Assembly (NCBI GenBank): GCA_014490595.1
Contig: CP061031.1
Coordinates: 682,001 to 746,000, forward strand
DNA from: Corynebacterium wankanglinii
Lineage (GTDB): Bacteria > Actinomycetota > Actinomycetes > Mycobacteriales > Mycobacteriaceae
Direction: 5' to 3'
DNA length: 64,000 bases
Numbering within the stretch: position 1 is the stretch's first letter; each line of letters starts with the position of its first letter. The translations under genes were made by a program, and so were the position numbers. The notes below the pieces were generated by a model, which saw only the letters and a list, made by a program, of their open reading frames with translations, was not told the DNA's origin and did not search any database. Shown piece by piece: positions 19,872-33,802 of the stretch.

Positions 19872-20903
19872 ATGACTCGTTTTCCACGTACCGCTCTGAT
19901 CGCCCTCGCGGCCGCTGGCACCCTCGCGCTAGGTGCCTGCTCTACCTCCGAGTCCGGCACGGATACCGCCGCTGGTTCAGAAACCGCGGCGACCGAAGGG
20001 GCGTCGGCAAGCAATGATGCTTCTGAAGGCACCGTGACCCTTACCGACAACTACGGCGAGAAGACCGTGCCCAGCCCGCCGAAGCGGGTAGTCGCCCTGG
20101 ACAACCGCTCTTTCGAGCTGCTGGATTCCTGGGGCATTAAGCCCGTCGCTGCGCCGCGGGACATCGTGCCCAATTCCATCCCGGGCATCGCGGACGATGA
20201 GGACATCCTCAACATTGGCAACCACCGCGAGCCGAACCTGGAAGCCATCGTCGCCGCCGACCCGGACGTGATCATCTCCGGCCAGCGCTTTGAAAAGTTC
20301 GACGAAGAACTGCAGAAGCTGGTCCCCGACGCCACGTTGCTGGACTTCGAGCCGCGCGAAGGCGAGCCGATCGACCGCGAAATCATCCGCCAGACCCTGG
20401 AGCTGGGCGATGTCTTTGGCAAGCAGGCCGAGGCTGAGCAGGCAGTCCAGGAATTCACCGAGGCTGTCCAGCGCGCCCGCAACGCCTACGACCCGGAGCA
20501 GAAGGTCATGGCCTTGAACGTCTCTGGCGGCGAGATTGGCTACGTCGCCCCGGGCGTGGGCCGAGTGTGGGGCCCGCTGTTCGACCTGATCGGCTTCACC
20601 CCGGCGCTGGAGGTGGCTAACGCCTCCGACGACCACCAGGGTGACGACATTTCTGTCGAAGCCATCGCCAACGCCAACCCGGACTGGCTGCTCGTGCTGG
20701 ACCGCGACGCGGGCGTGAAGTCCATCACCGACTCCCCGGAAGCGCTGTCTGTGATCAACGACTCCGCGCCGCTGAAGAACGTCACCGCAGTTAAGGACGG
20801 CCACGTCTACGTCGCTCCGGCGGACACCTACACCAACGAGTCCATCTACACCTACACCGAGATCCTCAACCAGATCTCCGAGCAGTTCGAGGCCGCCAAA
20901 TAG
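19872..20903 (+). CDS. iron-siderophore ABC transporter substrate-binding lipoprotein
   Basis: The product has 343 residues. The signal peptide MTRFPRTALIALAAAGTLAL ends in the lipobox L-G-A-C with lipidated Cys23. The rest is a periplasmic-binding-protein-2 (FepB/FhuD-like) fold, with R-V-V-A-L-D-N-R-S-F-E-L-L-D-S-W-G and E-A-I-V-A-A-D-P-D-V-I-I-S as landmarks. It captures ferric siderophore on the cell surface for the two permeases and ATPase encoded immediately downstream. DtxR-like boxes directly upstream predict iron repression. The cognate siderophore cannot be read from sequence. Confidence 0.9.
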   Translation: MTRFPRTALIALAAAGTLALGACSTSESGTDTAAGSETAATEGASASNDASEGTVTLTDNYGEKTVPSPPKRVVALDNRSFELLDSWGIKPVAAPRDIVPNSIPGIADDEDILNIGNHREPNLEAIVAADPDVIISGQRFEKFDEELQKLVPDATLLDFEPREGEPIDREIIRQTLELGDVFGKQAEAEQAVQEFTEAVQRARNAYDPEQKVMALNVSGGEIGYVAPGVGRVWGPLFDLIGFTPALEVANASDDHQGDDISVEAIANANPDWLLVLDRDAGVKSITDSPEALSVINDSAPLKNVTAVKDGHVYVAPADTYTNESIYTYTEILNQISEQFEAAK

Positions 20904-20935
20904 CACCCGCTGAGCAGGCAAGTAATCTGTCTCCG

Positions 20936-21910
20936 ATGACTGATACAACGACCACCACCCGCCCCAAGCTTCTGGACTGGAAGCTCGGGGCGGGTGTCGT
21001 CCTTGTTTTAGGCCTACTAGTCGCCTCTTTGGCGGTGGGGCAGTACGACATCCTGGGCACCGAGGACGGCTGGGAAATGTTCCGCGCCACCCGCGTGCCG
21101 CGCACGATCGCGCTGGTGCTCGCCGGTGCGGCCATGGCGATGAGCGGGCTGATCATGCAGATGCTCACGCAAAACCGCTTCGTCGAACCCACCACCACCG
21201 GCACTACCGAGTGGGCCGGGTTGGGTCTGCTCGCATCGTTTCTACTCTTCCCGGACGGCTCCGTGATGACGCGCATGCTGCTCGCTGTGGGTGCTGCATT
21301 CATCGGCACCATGGTGTTCTTCGCGTTCCTGCGCCGCGTGACGTTGCGCTCCAGTCTGGTGGTGCCCATCGTGGGCATCATGCTCGGTGCGGTGGTCAGC
21401 GCGGTGTCCACCTTCATCGCGCTCCAGACTGACCTGTTGCAGTCGCTCGGGGTCTGGTTCGCCGGCTCGTTCACCAGCGTGATCGCCGGCCAGTACGAGA
21501 TCCTCTGGGTCGTGCTGCTCGTGGTCATCGCAGTGTTCTTCTACGCCGACCGCCTCACCGCCGCCGGTTTGGGCGAAGACATCGCCACCAACATCGGCCT
21601 GAACTACAACCGCATCGTGCTCGTGGGCACCAGCCTCGTCGCGGTCGCCACCGGAGTGGTCACGGTTGTCGTGGGCAACCTCCCATTCCTCGGGCTCATC
21701 GTCCCCAACATCGTGAGCATGCTGCGTGGCGACGACCTCCGGTCCAACCTGCCCTGGGTCTGCCTCGCCGGCATCGGCGTTGTGACGCTGTGCGACCTGC
21801 TCGGACGCATCGTCATCGCACCGTTCGAGATGCCGGTGTCTGTGATCCTCGGCGTGGTCGGTGCTGCGGTCTTTATCGCTCTCATTGTCAAGCGGGGTCA
21901 GTATGCGTGA
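20936..21910 (+). CDS. iron-siderophore ABC transporter permease 1 (FecCD family)
   Basis: The product has 324 residues and about nine to ten membrane helices. FecCD marks are R-V-P-R-T-I-A-L-V-L-A-G-A-A-M-A-M-S-G and the coupling region N-L-P-F-L-G-L-I-V-P-N-I-V. It lies 32 bases after the lipoprotein gene; its end overlaps the second permease by 8 bases. It forms the heterodimeric membrane channel with that protein. Confidence 0.92.
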   Translation: MTDTTTTTRPKLLDWKLGAGVVLVLGLLVASLAVGQYDILGTEDGWEMFRATRVPRTIALVLAGAAMAMSGLIMQMLTQNRFVEPTTTGTTEWAGLGLLASFLLFPDGSVMTRMLLAVGAAFIGTMVFFAFLRRVTLRSSLVVPIVGIMLGAVVSAVSTFIALQTDLLQSLGVWFAGSFTSVIAGQYEILWVVLLVVIAVFFYADRLTAAGLGEDIATNIGLNYNRIVLVGTSLVAVATGVVTVVVGNLPFLGLIVPNIVSMLRGDDLRSNLPWVCLAGIGVVTLCDLLGRIVIAPFEMPVSVILGVVGAAVFIALIVKRGQYA

Positions 21911-22904
21911 GGTCGGGGCGTTCCAAACGTCGCAAAGCAAAACGCGTTACTGGCTGGTAACCACCGTCCTTGCGGTGGCCGCGCTGCTGTTCACCGCGGG
22001 CCTGCTGTCTTGGGGAAACCCCATGGACTTCGGCACCCGCGGGTACTGGCTGATCGCGCAGCGCCGTATGAACTCCGTCATCGCAATGGCGGTGGTGGCG
22101 ATCTGCCAGGCCACGGCCACAGTGGCGTTCCAAACGGTGACGAACAACCGCATCATCACCCCGTCCATCATGGGCTTCGAATCGCTGTACGTGGCCATTC
22201 ACACCTCAACCGTGTACTTCCTCGGCGCAGCCGGGTTGAATAACGCCCGCACGCTGGAGATGTTCGTGGTGCAGCTGGTCTTGATGGTGGGGCTGAGCCT
22301 GATCCTCTACACGTGGCTGCTCGCCGGCGACAACCCGAACATGCACGCCATGTTGCTCATCGGCATCGTGCTCGGCGGGGGACTGGGCAGCGTGTCGACG
22401 TTTATGCAGCGCCTGCTCACCCCCAGCGAGTTCGACGTGCTCACCGCCCGACTGTTCGGCTCGGTGAACAACGCGGACCCGGCCTACTACCCGCTGGCCG
22501 TACCGTTGGTGCTGGTGGCAGCCGGATTGATGTACGTGAATTCTCGCCGGCTCAACGTGCTGGGCCTCGGTCGCGACGTGGCAGTGAACTTGGGCGTGAG
22601 CCACAAAAAGCACGCGGTGTTCACGCTGGTGCTGGTCTCGGTTCTGATGGCGGTTTCTACCGCGCTGGTCGGGCCGATGACTTTTCTCGGGTTCCTGGTG
22701 GCCACGCTTGCGTACCAATTCGCGGACACCTACGACCACCGTTACGTGTTCCCCATGGCAGCGCTGCTCGGCTACTGCATTCTGGCGGGCGCGTACTTCA
22801 CCATGAACCACATCTTCTACGCCCAGGGCGTCGTCTCCATCATCATTGAGCTGGTCGGTGGTCTGACGTTCCTTATCGTTGTCCTACGGAAGGGGAGACT
22901 GTGA
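21903..22904 (+). CDS. iron-siderophore ABC transporter permease 2 (FecCD family)
   Basis: The product has 333 residues from the ATG at 21903 (MREVGAFQTSQSKTRYWLVT). It is hydrophobic with about nine helices, including R-M-N-S-V-I-A-M-A-V-V-A-I-C-Q-A-T-A and the coupling segment V-G-P-M-T-F-L-G-F-L-V. An in-frame extension upstream to 21861 overlaps permease 1 and is rejected. It overlaps both neighbours (8 bases before, 4 after), so translation is coupled. Confidence 0.92.
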   Translation: MREVGAFQTSQSKTRYWLVTTVLAVAALLFTAGLLSWGNPMDFGTRGYWLIAQRRMNSVIAMAVVAICQATATVAFQTVTNNRIITPSIMGFESLYVAIHTSTVYFLGAAGLNNARTLEMFVVQLVLMVGLSLILYTWLLAGDNPNMHAMLLIGIVLGGGLGSVSTFMQRLLTPSEFDVLTARLFGSVNNADPAYYPLAVPLVLVAAGLMYVNSRRLNVLGLGRDVAVNLGVSHKKHAVFTLVLVSVLMAVSTALVGPMTFLGFLVATLAYQFADTYDHRYVFPMAALLGYCILAGAYFTMNHIFYAQGVVSIIIELVGGLTFLIVVLRKGRL

Positions 22905-23656
22905 TCGAGCTCAACGAGGTAAGCAAAGCCTACGGCGACGACACCGCCATCGGGCCGGTCTCACTCCAAATCCCGGCCGGCGGCATCAGTGCTTTGGTGG
23001 GGCCGAACGGCGCCGGCAAGTCAACACTTCTGACCATGATCGGCCGGCTTCTAGCGCTGGATTCCGGCTCCGTGCGCATCGGGCAGATGGACGTGTCCTC
23101 CTCGAACCCGAAGGACCTGGCCAAAGTGGTCTCCATCCTGCGGCAGGAAAACCACTTTGTCACCCGCCTGACCGTGCGCCAGCTGGTCGGCTTCGGCCGT
23201 TTCCCGTACTCGGGCGGGCGTCTGACCGGGGCGGATGAGGAAATCATCTCCCGCTACATCGACTTCTTCGGGCTGCGCGACCTCGAGCACCGCTACTTGG
23301 ACCAGCTTTCCGGTGGTCAGCGTCAGCGCGCATACGTTGCCATGGTGCTTTGCCAGGAGACGGACTACGTGCTTCTCGACGAGCCGTTGAACAACCTGGA
23401 CATCTCCCACTCCGTGGAAATGATGCAGCACCTGCACTCCGCGGCCCGCGAGTTCGGACGCACCATCGTGATCGTGCTGCATGACATCAACTTCGCAGCC
23501 CGCTACGCGGACTACATCTGCGCCGCCAAGGACGGGCAGGTATTTGCCTTCGGCACGGTGGAGGAGATCATGCGCGACGATCTGCTCACCGAAATCTTCA
23601 ATACCCCGGTGCAAGTGATTGATGGCCCGCATGGGCCTATTGCCGCCTATCACTAA
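22901..23656 (+). CDS. iron-siderophore ABC transporter ATP-binding protein
   Basis: The product has 251 residues from the GTG at 22901, which overlaps the permease TGA. Walker A is GPNGAGKSTLL, the Q-loop L-R-Q-E-N-H, signature LSGGQRQRAYVAM, Walker B VLLDEPLNNLD and the H-loop V-L-H-D-I-N-F. FepC/FecE-type ATPase that powers the two permeases. It is the last gene before the rrn leader. Confidence 0.93.
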   Translation: MIELNEVSKAYGDDTAIGPVSLQIPAGGISALVGPNGAGKSTLLTMIGRLLALDSGSVRIGQMDVSSSNPKDLAKVVSILRQENHFVTRLTVRQLVGFGRFPYSGGRLTGADEEIISRYIDFFGLRDLEHRYLDQLSGGQRQRAYVAMVLCQETDYVLLDEPLNNLDISHSVEMMQHLHSAAREFGRTIVIVLHDINFAARYADYICAAKDGQVFAFGTVEEIMRDDLLTEIFNTPVQVIDGPHGPIAAYH

Positions 23657-24243
23657 AATCCGTATTTACCTGCTGGTTTGTGCAGCGTTTGGGTTCGTGG
23701 TTATATATCCATCCGTTGCTTCCGAGCGGTTCGGCTGGTCGGAGGGAATGGTTTTAAGTGAATAGGGGTTACCGTCTGGTTAACCGGGGTTTAACGTGAG
23801 TTTGACTTTTGGTTGGTTGGTTGTGTAGCTTCTAGCGAAGTCGCTTTGCTGGCTGGGACGGTGTGTTCTGGTTGGTGGGGTGTGCTGGTGTTGTTTGAGA
23901 ACTCGATAGTGTGCCAATGTACTTTTGTTGCGTGGGTGTGTTTGCCTGCCTTGTTGTGCACTGTGTTGGTGTGTGCCTGTTTTTGTGTGCCGGTGGTGGC
24001 GTGGTTGAATTCCAATAACTAATCGCGTCATCTTTTTGGTTCAGTGTGCGTGGGGTGTGGTTGAACATGTTTCACGTATGTGTTTTTTGATCGGCCCTGT
24101 TTTGCCCCGTCGGGTTGGGGTCGGTTGTGTTTGAACCTTTGTAATTTTTGGATTTGCCAGTCCGGCACTGCGTTGTGTGGTGTTGGTTGGTGTGTTTTTG
24201 GTTGGGTTTTGGGCTTTTCACGGCCTGTTTCTGCTGAAACGTT
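23657..24243 (+). promoter_or_regulatory. rrn promoter and leader region
   Basis: Gene-free 587 bases. A candidate promoter is TTGACT (23801-23806) with an 18-base spacer to TAGCTT. The leader element ATAGTGTGCCAATGTACT (23906-23923) is complementary, allowing G-U pairs, to AGTATGTTGGTGCGCTGT (25959-25976) behind the 16S gene: the 16S processing stem. The preceding TTTGAGAACT repeats the motif seen before the 23S gene (26072-26078). The region is rich in GTTGG-type runs. Confidence 0.6.
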
Positions 24244-29230
<4,987 letters not shown>

Positions 29231-29389
29231 CCAAACATGTCATAGTTGGTGAACACCGCGTAACACAAGCAAGTTTCTCGCGTCCACTGTGCAGTCACTG
29301 ACACAACACACCAACCACCCCGTGTGGTTGGCCAGCAACAATAATTGCATAGTCGCGTGCGCTTTGTCGTGGCCGGCATGCCGTAAGGT

Positions 29390-29511
29390 GTGTCGGTGGT
29401 TGATAGCGGCGGGGAAACGCCCGGTCCCATTCCGAACCCGGAAGCTAAGCCCGCCCGCGCCGATGGTACTGCCCCCGGGAGGGAGTGGGAGAGTAGGTTA
29501 CCGCCGACCCA
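29390..29511 (+). rRNA. 5S ribosomal RNA
   Basis: About 120 bases. The terminal helix pairs TGTCGGTGGT (29391) with ACCGCCGACC (29500-29509); inside are CCCATTCCGAACCCGGAAGC and GGGAGAGTAGG. It is the last gene of the rrn operon, 94 bases after the 23S processing stem. Confidence 0.97.
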
Positions 29512-29527
29512 ACAACTTCACACTTAT

Positions 29528-29562
29528 GCACCCGCCCACACCATGTGTGGGCGGGTGCTTTT
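29528..29562 (+). terminator. rrn operon terminator
   Basis: GCACCCGCCCACAC (29528-29541) pairs with GTGTGGGCGGGTGC across a four-base loop and is followed by TTTT. It is a strong intrinsic terminator 17 bases after 5S. Confidence 0.93.
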
Positions 29563-29630
29563 CACGTATTTCAACCGGGTCACCCCGCAAGCAACCGGTA
29601 ATGGGTTGCGTGTGCGGCGGCGCTGATTGT

Positions 29631-29693
29631 GTGGTGAACGTCGAGTACCCCAGGTCGAGCACACGCGTGGTCCGGGCCGTACTCGACCACCAC
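29631..29693. repeat. palindromic repeat unit 1 of 3
   Basis: Left arm GTCGAGTAC (29640-29648) and right arm GTACTCGAC (29679-29687) are perfect complements. The arms extend through GTGGTG on the left and CACCAC on the right. The loop holds CCCAGGTCGAGCACAC, also present in unit 3 and nearly so in unit 2. No coding frame crosses it convincingly. Confidence 0.75.
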
Positions 29694-29825
29694 CACCGCC
29701 ACCGCCACGCGACGCGGCGGGCCGCACCACCCTGCCTGCGCACGATCTGACACTGGGCCCAGAATCAGGCCGTGTTCCCCCTAGTCGCCATTGGTGACAT
29801 GTCACATCATGCGCACACCGGTTCG

Positions 29826-29887
29826 TGTGGAGGTCGAGTACCCCACGTCGAACACACCCCACCCCCGGCCCTACTCGACAACCACAA
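29826..29887. repeat. palindromic repeat unit 2 of 3
   Basis: Left arm GTCGAGTAC (29833-29841) and right arm TACTCGAC (29872-29879). The loop is CCCACGTCGAACACAC, two substitutions from units 1 and 3. It is spaced 193 bases from unit 1. Confidence 0.75.
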
Positions 29888-29985
29888 CCCGCACCACCAC
29901 ACCGCAATCAACAGCGGGGCTCTACCTATCGACAGGAGGCCACATACGAGCGGTGGCAGGATCCGCACCCACGAAGGAGCCCACA

Positions 29986-30061
29986 GTGGCGAAAGTCGAG
30001 TACCCCAGGTCGAGCACACCCCCGCATAGCTACGGACTCGACCTCCACTACTCGACCAACT
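29986..30061. repeat. palindromic repeat unit 3 of 3
   Basis: Left arm GTCGAGTAC (29995-30003), the same loop core CCCAGGTCGAGCACAC as unit 1, and right arm TACTCGAC (30049-30056). An extra GACTCGAC lies inside, so the hairpin is longer. It is spaced 162 bases from unit 2. The remaining parts of 29563-30116 show no gene; a purine-rich AGGAGG lies just before the convergent DUF3239 gene end. Confidence 0.75.
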
Positions 30062-30116
30062 GCCAAACTACAACGACAACCACCCCGCACGACCCACCCC
30101 GCCCCGAGGAGGAGCG

Positions 30117-30770
30117 TTAAAGTTCCATCAGGGCGTTCTTGGATTGCTCGACAAGTTCGGACTTCTTGCGCGCACGCTCGAGTAGGTTCCACTGCTCCTG
30201 GGGGATTGCTCCTCGCGCTGAGGAGACTACTGCCTCGTTCGGAGTTCCCCACGCGATGGGCATGGGCGTGATGGTCTGCCAATGCTGCTGGTCGCGTGCG
30301 GAGCGCTGCGCGCCAATGGCTGCGACGGGCACTTTGGTGCCCACCCTGTCGGGCGTGTTAGGCAGCGGCTGCACCACGCGGGAGGTGATGCCCCATCGCG
30401 GCGGCTGGTCGGGGTCCACGTTCAGGTTGACCAGCGCGGTCAGGGTTACGGTGGTCCCGGCGCGCTCGGTGATGATGGCGGGGGCCAGTGGGTGGTGGTC
30501 GTAGAGCTCCTGGATGCCGCCCACTTTCCGGGGAATGAGCATGGCAACGACGAGCATGAGGACTCCGAACAGAACGAGGCCTATGGAGCCGAGCCAGCGC
30601 CAGGGCGATGCCGCATCGACGAGGAACCATACTGCCGCGCCGGCGATGACAGAGATGACGAAGATGGCGATGCCGGAGGCGACCAAGCTGCGGGTGTCGC
30701 GCACCATCTCGTTGTGCTGCTTCGCAAAATCCTCGTCGACGTCGAACTTGAATACCTTCATGCCACTCAT
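30117..30770 (-). CDS. DUF3239 membrane protein
   Basis: From the ATG at 30770 the product has 217 residues (MSGMKVFKFDVDEDFAKQHN). Another ATG nine bases on (30761) is possible, and a TTG at 30779 is the longest option. Two membrane helices lie at about 33-80 (L-V-A-S-G-I-A-I-F-V-I-S-V-I-A-G and S-I-G-L-V-L-F-G-V-L-M-L-V-V), followed by a soluble domain of about 130 residues with A-P-A-I-I-T-E-R-A-G and V-P-V-A-A-I-G. This matches the corynebacterial DUF3239 family; the function is unknown. It lies directly after the helicase gene. Confidence 0.78.
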   Translation of the reverse strand: MSGMKVFKFDVDEDFAKQHNEMVRDTRSLVASGIAIFVISVIAGAAVWFLVDAASPWRWLGSIGLVLFGVLMLVVAMLIPRKVGGIQELYDHHPLAPAIITERAGTTVTLTALVNLNVDPDQPPRWGITSRVVQPLPNTPDRVGTKVPVAAIGAQRSARDQQHWQTITPMPIAWGTPNEAVVSSARGAIPQEQWNLLERARKKSELVEQSKNALMEL

Positions 30771-30775
30771 GGCAT

Positions 30776-32424
30776 TCAAGTGTAAAGGTCGGAGGCGTCC
30801 ACGAGCCGGTACGCGTAGCCCTGTTCGGCCAGGAAACGTTGGCGGTGCATGGCGTATTCGGAATCCAGGGTGTCGCGGGCGACGACGGTGTAGAACACGG
30901 CTTCCGAGCCGTCGGACTTTGGCCTCAGCAACCGCCCTAGTCGCTGGGCTTCTTCTTGGCGCGAGCCGAAGGTGCCGGAAACCTGGATGGCTACGGCGGC
31001 CTCCGGCAGGTCGATTGAAAAGTTCGCCACCTTGGACACTACGAGGGTGGGAATCGCGCCGTCGCGGAACGCCTGAAACGCCTCCTCGCGTTTTTTGGTG
31101 GTGGTTTTGCCGTCGACGAGCGGGGCATCGATGCGCGCGGCGATCTCCTCGAGCTGGTCCACGTACGCGCCGATGATCAGGGTCTGTTGGCCCTCATGCT
31201 TCGCCAGCAGCTTATCGACGACTTCCAGTTTCCCGCGCGAGCAGGCCGCCAGCCGGTAGCGCTCGCGGGTCTCCGCGGGGCGTAGGTGAGGCGTTCCTCG
31301 TCGGAAAGCGTGGTGCGGACCTCGACGCACTCGGCGGTGGCGATGTAGCCGGCCATTTCGAGTTCTTTCCATGGGGCGTCGTAGCGCTTGGGGCCGATGA
31401 GGGAGAACACGTCGTCTTCGCGGCCGTCCTCGCGCACGAGGGTGGCTGTGAGGCCCAGGCGGCGGCGCGACTGCAGGTCCGCGGCCATGCGGAAAACGGG
31501 CGCGGGCAGGAGGTGGACCTCGTCGTAGATGATGAGGCCCCAGTCGCGGGAGTCGAACAGCTCGAGCGCGCGGTATTCGCCCTTGGTCTTGCGGGTGACC
31601 ACCTGGTAGGTGGCGATGGTGACGGGACGGATCTCCTTGCGCTCACCGGAGTACTCGCCGATCTCCTCGGGGGTGAGGGTGGTGCGGCGCAGCAGCTCGT
31701 CGCGCCACTGGCGGCCCGCCACAGTATTTGTGACCAGGATGAGGGTGGTGGTTTGCGCTTGCGCCATGGAGGCGGCGCCGACGATGGTCTTGCCGGCGCC
31801 GCAGGGTAGCACCACCACGCCGGAGCCGCCCTCCCAGAAGGATTCGGTGGCGTATTGCTGGTAGTCGCGAAGCTGCCAGCCGTTGTGGTTCAGGGCGATG
31901 GGGTGGGATTCGCCGTCGACGTAGCCGGCGAGGTCCTCCACGGGCCAGCCCAGCTTTGTCAGCTCCTGTTTGATTTGGCCGCGGGAGGAGGGGTGGACGG
32001 GGACCGTGAGGTCGTCGATAGGCGAGGCGATGAGCGGCCGGATTTTCTTGGTGAGACGGGTGACCTCGACCAGGATCGCGGGGTCATCGGCCTCCAAGAT
32101 GAGGCCGTGGGCGGGGGTGGTTGACCAGCTTCAACCGGCCGTAGCGGGCCATGGTTTCGGCCACGTCCAGAGCAGCGCCTGCGGCACGGGGAAGCGCGAG
32201 TAGCGCTCGAGGGTGTCAACGGCCTGCTCGGCGTCGAAGCCGGCGGCGCGCGCGTTCCACAGCGCCAGCGGGGTGATGCGGTAGGTGTGGACGTGCTCGG
32301 GCGCGCGCTCCAGCTCTGCGAAGGGGGCGAGCGCGGCGCGGGCCTTGGGCGCGTCTGGGTGCGCGACCTCGAGCAGGACGGTCTTGTCCGATTGGACGAT
32401 CAGTGGGCCGTCGTTATGAGTCAT
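30776..32424 (-). pseudogene. XPB/RAD25-type DNA repair helicase, with indels
   Basis: The reconstructed protein is about 550 residues, the actinobacterial XPB length. It starts M-T-H-N-D-G-P-L-I-V-Q-S-D. The Walker A is LPCGAGKTIVGA, motif II IIYDEVHLLPAP, the XPB R-E-D motif GLTATLVREDG, and helicase motif VI Q-R-L-G-R-L-L-R-P-K. Three indels break it: one base missing near 32170-32178, one C too many near 32110-32116 (which restores the frame) and one C missing near 31276-31284. All are in short C or CTG runs, which suggests base-calling errors. It normally works with the helicase-associated protein encoded at 50014-52060. Confidence 0.87.
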
Positions 32425-32502
32425 GCGAGCATTATGCCTCTGGGGGGCGTCGTATCAGTCAAGGGAATAAAAGGGGAATGACCCTTTTGGCCGAACATGT
32501 TA

Positions 32503-32516
32503 CGAAAGCGCTTCCA
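32503..32516 (+). promoter_or_regulatory. LacI-type operator O1 (imperfect)
   Basis: CGAAAGCGCTTCCA differs at two positions from the perfect palindrome TGAAAGCGCTTTCA found before the secreted GDPD gene. It lies about 150 bases upstream of the solute-binding-protein start. The GAAAGCGCTT core is typical of LacI/CcpA-family operators. Confidence 0.6.
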
Positions 32517-32579
32517 ACTATTCTTGCACGATTAAGGTTTTGGTTAACAGAATTTTACCCTTGGCATGGAATATGCGAA

Positions 32580-32593
32580 TGAAAGCGCGTTCA
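32580..32593 (+). promoter_or_regulatory. LacI-type operator O2
   Basis: TGAAAGCGCGTTCA is a near-perfect palindrome, one base from TGAAAGCGCTTTCA at 41665-41678. It lies 74 bases before the solute-binding-protein start. Two operators 77 bases apart (about seven helical turns) would permit looping by a LacI-family tetramer. Confidence 0.65.
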
Positions 32594-32666
32594 CGAAGTG
32601 ATTCGGCATGGTCATTTTCTGAGAAACCGCTTTGGCTCCTGTCAACTGTGATCGAAAGGCAATTTC

Positions 32667-33706
32667 GTGAATCGCCCAACCATCTTGAAGAAAGCAACTG
32701 CTGTGATCGCCTCCGTCGCCGCTGCCTTTTCTCTAGCGGCTTGCAGCTCGTCTCTGAGGGCGGATCCGAGGATCCGCTAGTCATCTACTCAAACTCAGTT
32801 TCTGACGGCCGCGGCGAATGGCTCGCTGAAAAGGCCGCCGAGGCTGGTTATGAAATTGAGTTCGTCAACCTCGGCGGTGGCGATATCCAAGACCGGCTCG
32901 TGGCTGAAAAGGCAAACCGATGGCTGACGTGGTCTCGGTTGAACAATGTCTTCTTTGAGCACCTGAAAGCTGATGGGTCCTAGAACCGTACAAGCCAGAT
33001 TGGTCTAACAAGGTTGAGGCGGGTCTCGGCGATGATGAGCAGTACTGGCCGATCGTGCGCGAGCCAATCATGCTCGTTATAACGATGCGGCATTCACGAA
33101 GCAGACGCTCCAAAGGACTGGACTGACCTGTGGGAGCAAGATCGCTTCCACAACCGCTATGAGGTTCCGTCTGGTCTTGGCGGCGCAACTACGCAGATGG
33201 TGCTTTCCGGTATCCTCCCCGCCATCTCGACGAAACAGGCGACTTGGGCGTGTCCGACGAGGGATGGAACGCAATCGAAGCCTACTTCAAGAACGGTGTG
33301 AAGTCCGTGAAGGGTACTGACCTTTACGCCCGCATGAAGTCCGATGAAGTTGACGCTGGTCAGATGTGGCTGGCAGCAAGGCGAACCGCGAGAAGGAGTA
33401 CGGTATCGAAACCAGCGCTGTTCACCCGGCGATTGGTGTGCGATGGCGACCCAGCACATTGCAAAGGTGGCAGGCAGTGACAACGCCAAGGCCGAGGAGT
33501 TCATCAACTGGTTCGGTTCGGGCGAAATTCAAGCTGCGTGGTCAAACGAGTTCTTCACAGCTCCCGTGAACAAGGATGCCCTCGCTGAGGCTAACCAAGA
33601 TGCTGTTCAGCAGACTGATTCTTTCAAGGCCCAGGACATTGATTGGCCGACTGTAGCGAAGAACCTTCCGTCTTGGATTGAAAAGATCGAGCTGCAGTAC
33701 CTGTAA
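32667..33706 (+). pseudogene. ABC transporter solute-binding lipoprotein (Fe3+/AEPn type), many indels
   Basis: The GTG at 32667 opens V-N-R-P-T-I-L-K-K-A-T-A and a lipobox S-L-A-A-C. The mature protein (LVIYSNSVSDGRGEWLAEKA, F-V-N-L-G-G-G-D-I-Q-D-R, W-P-I-V-R-E-P-I-M-L, L-P-S-W-I-E-K-I-E-L-Q-Y-L) is a family-1 iron or 2-aminoethylphosphonate-like binding protein of about 350 residues. It is spread over all three frames. I count about ten places where adding one base restores the frame, e.g. AAACCGATG, GATGGGTCCTAG, CTCGTTATAACG, GGTGTGCGATGG. Residues stay conserved between the breaks, which argues for locally poor sequence, but a dead gene is possible. Confidence 0.75.
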
Positions 33707-33802
33707 GGTCCGCCCGAACCACTATCTGGCTTAAAGCCTCGTTTCCTGAAGACGAGGCTTTTATTCTGAAAAACTTTCCTACAAGCCACTTCGGAGATCC
33801 CA

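Noticed and set aside
29631..30061. CRISPR array
   Set aside because: Only three units, each palindromic with 160-190 base spacing of unequal length, and no cas genes in the window.
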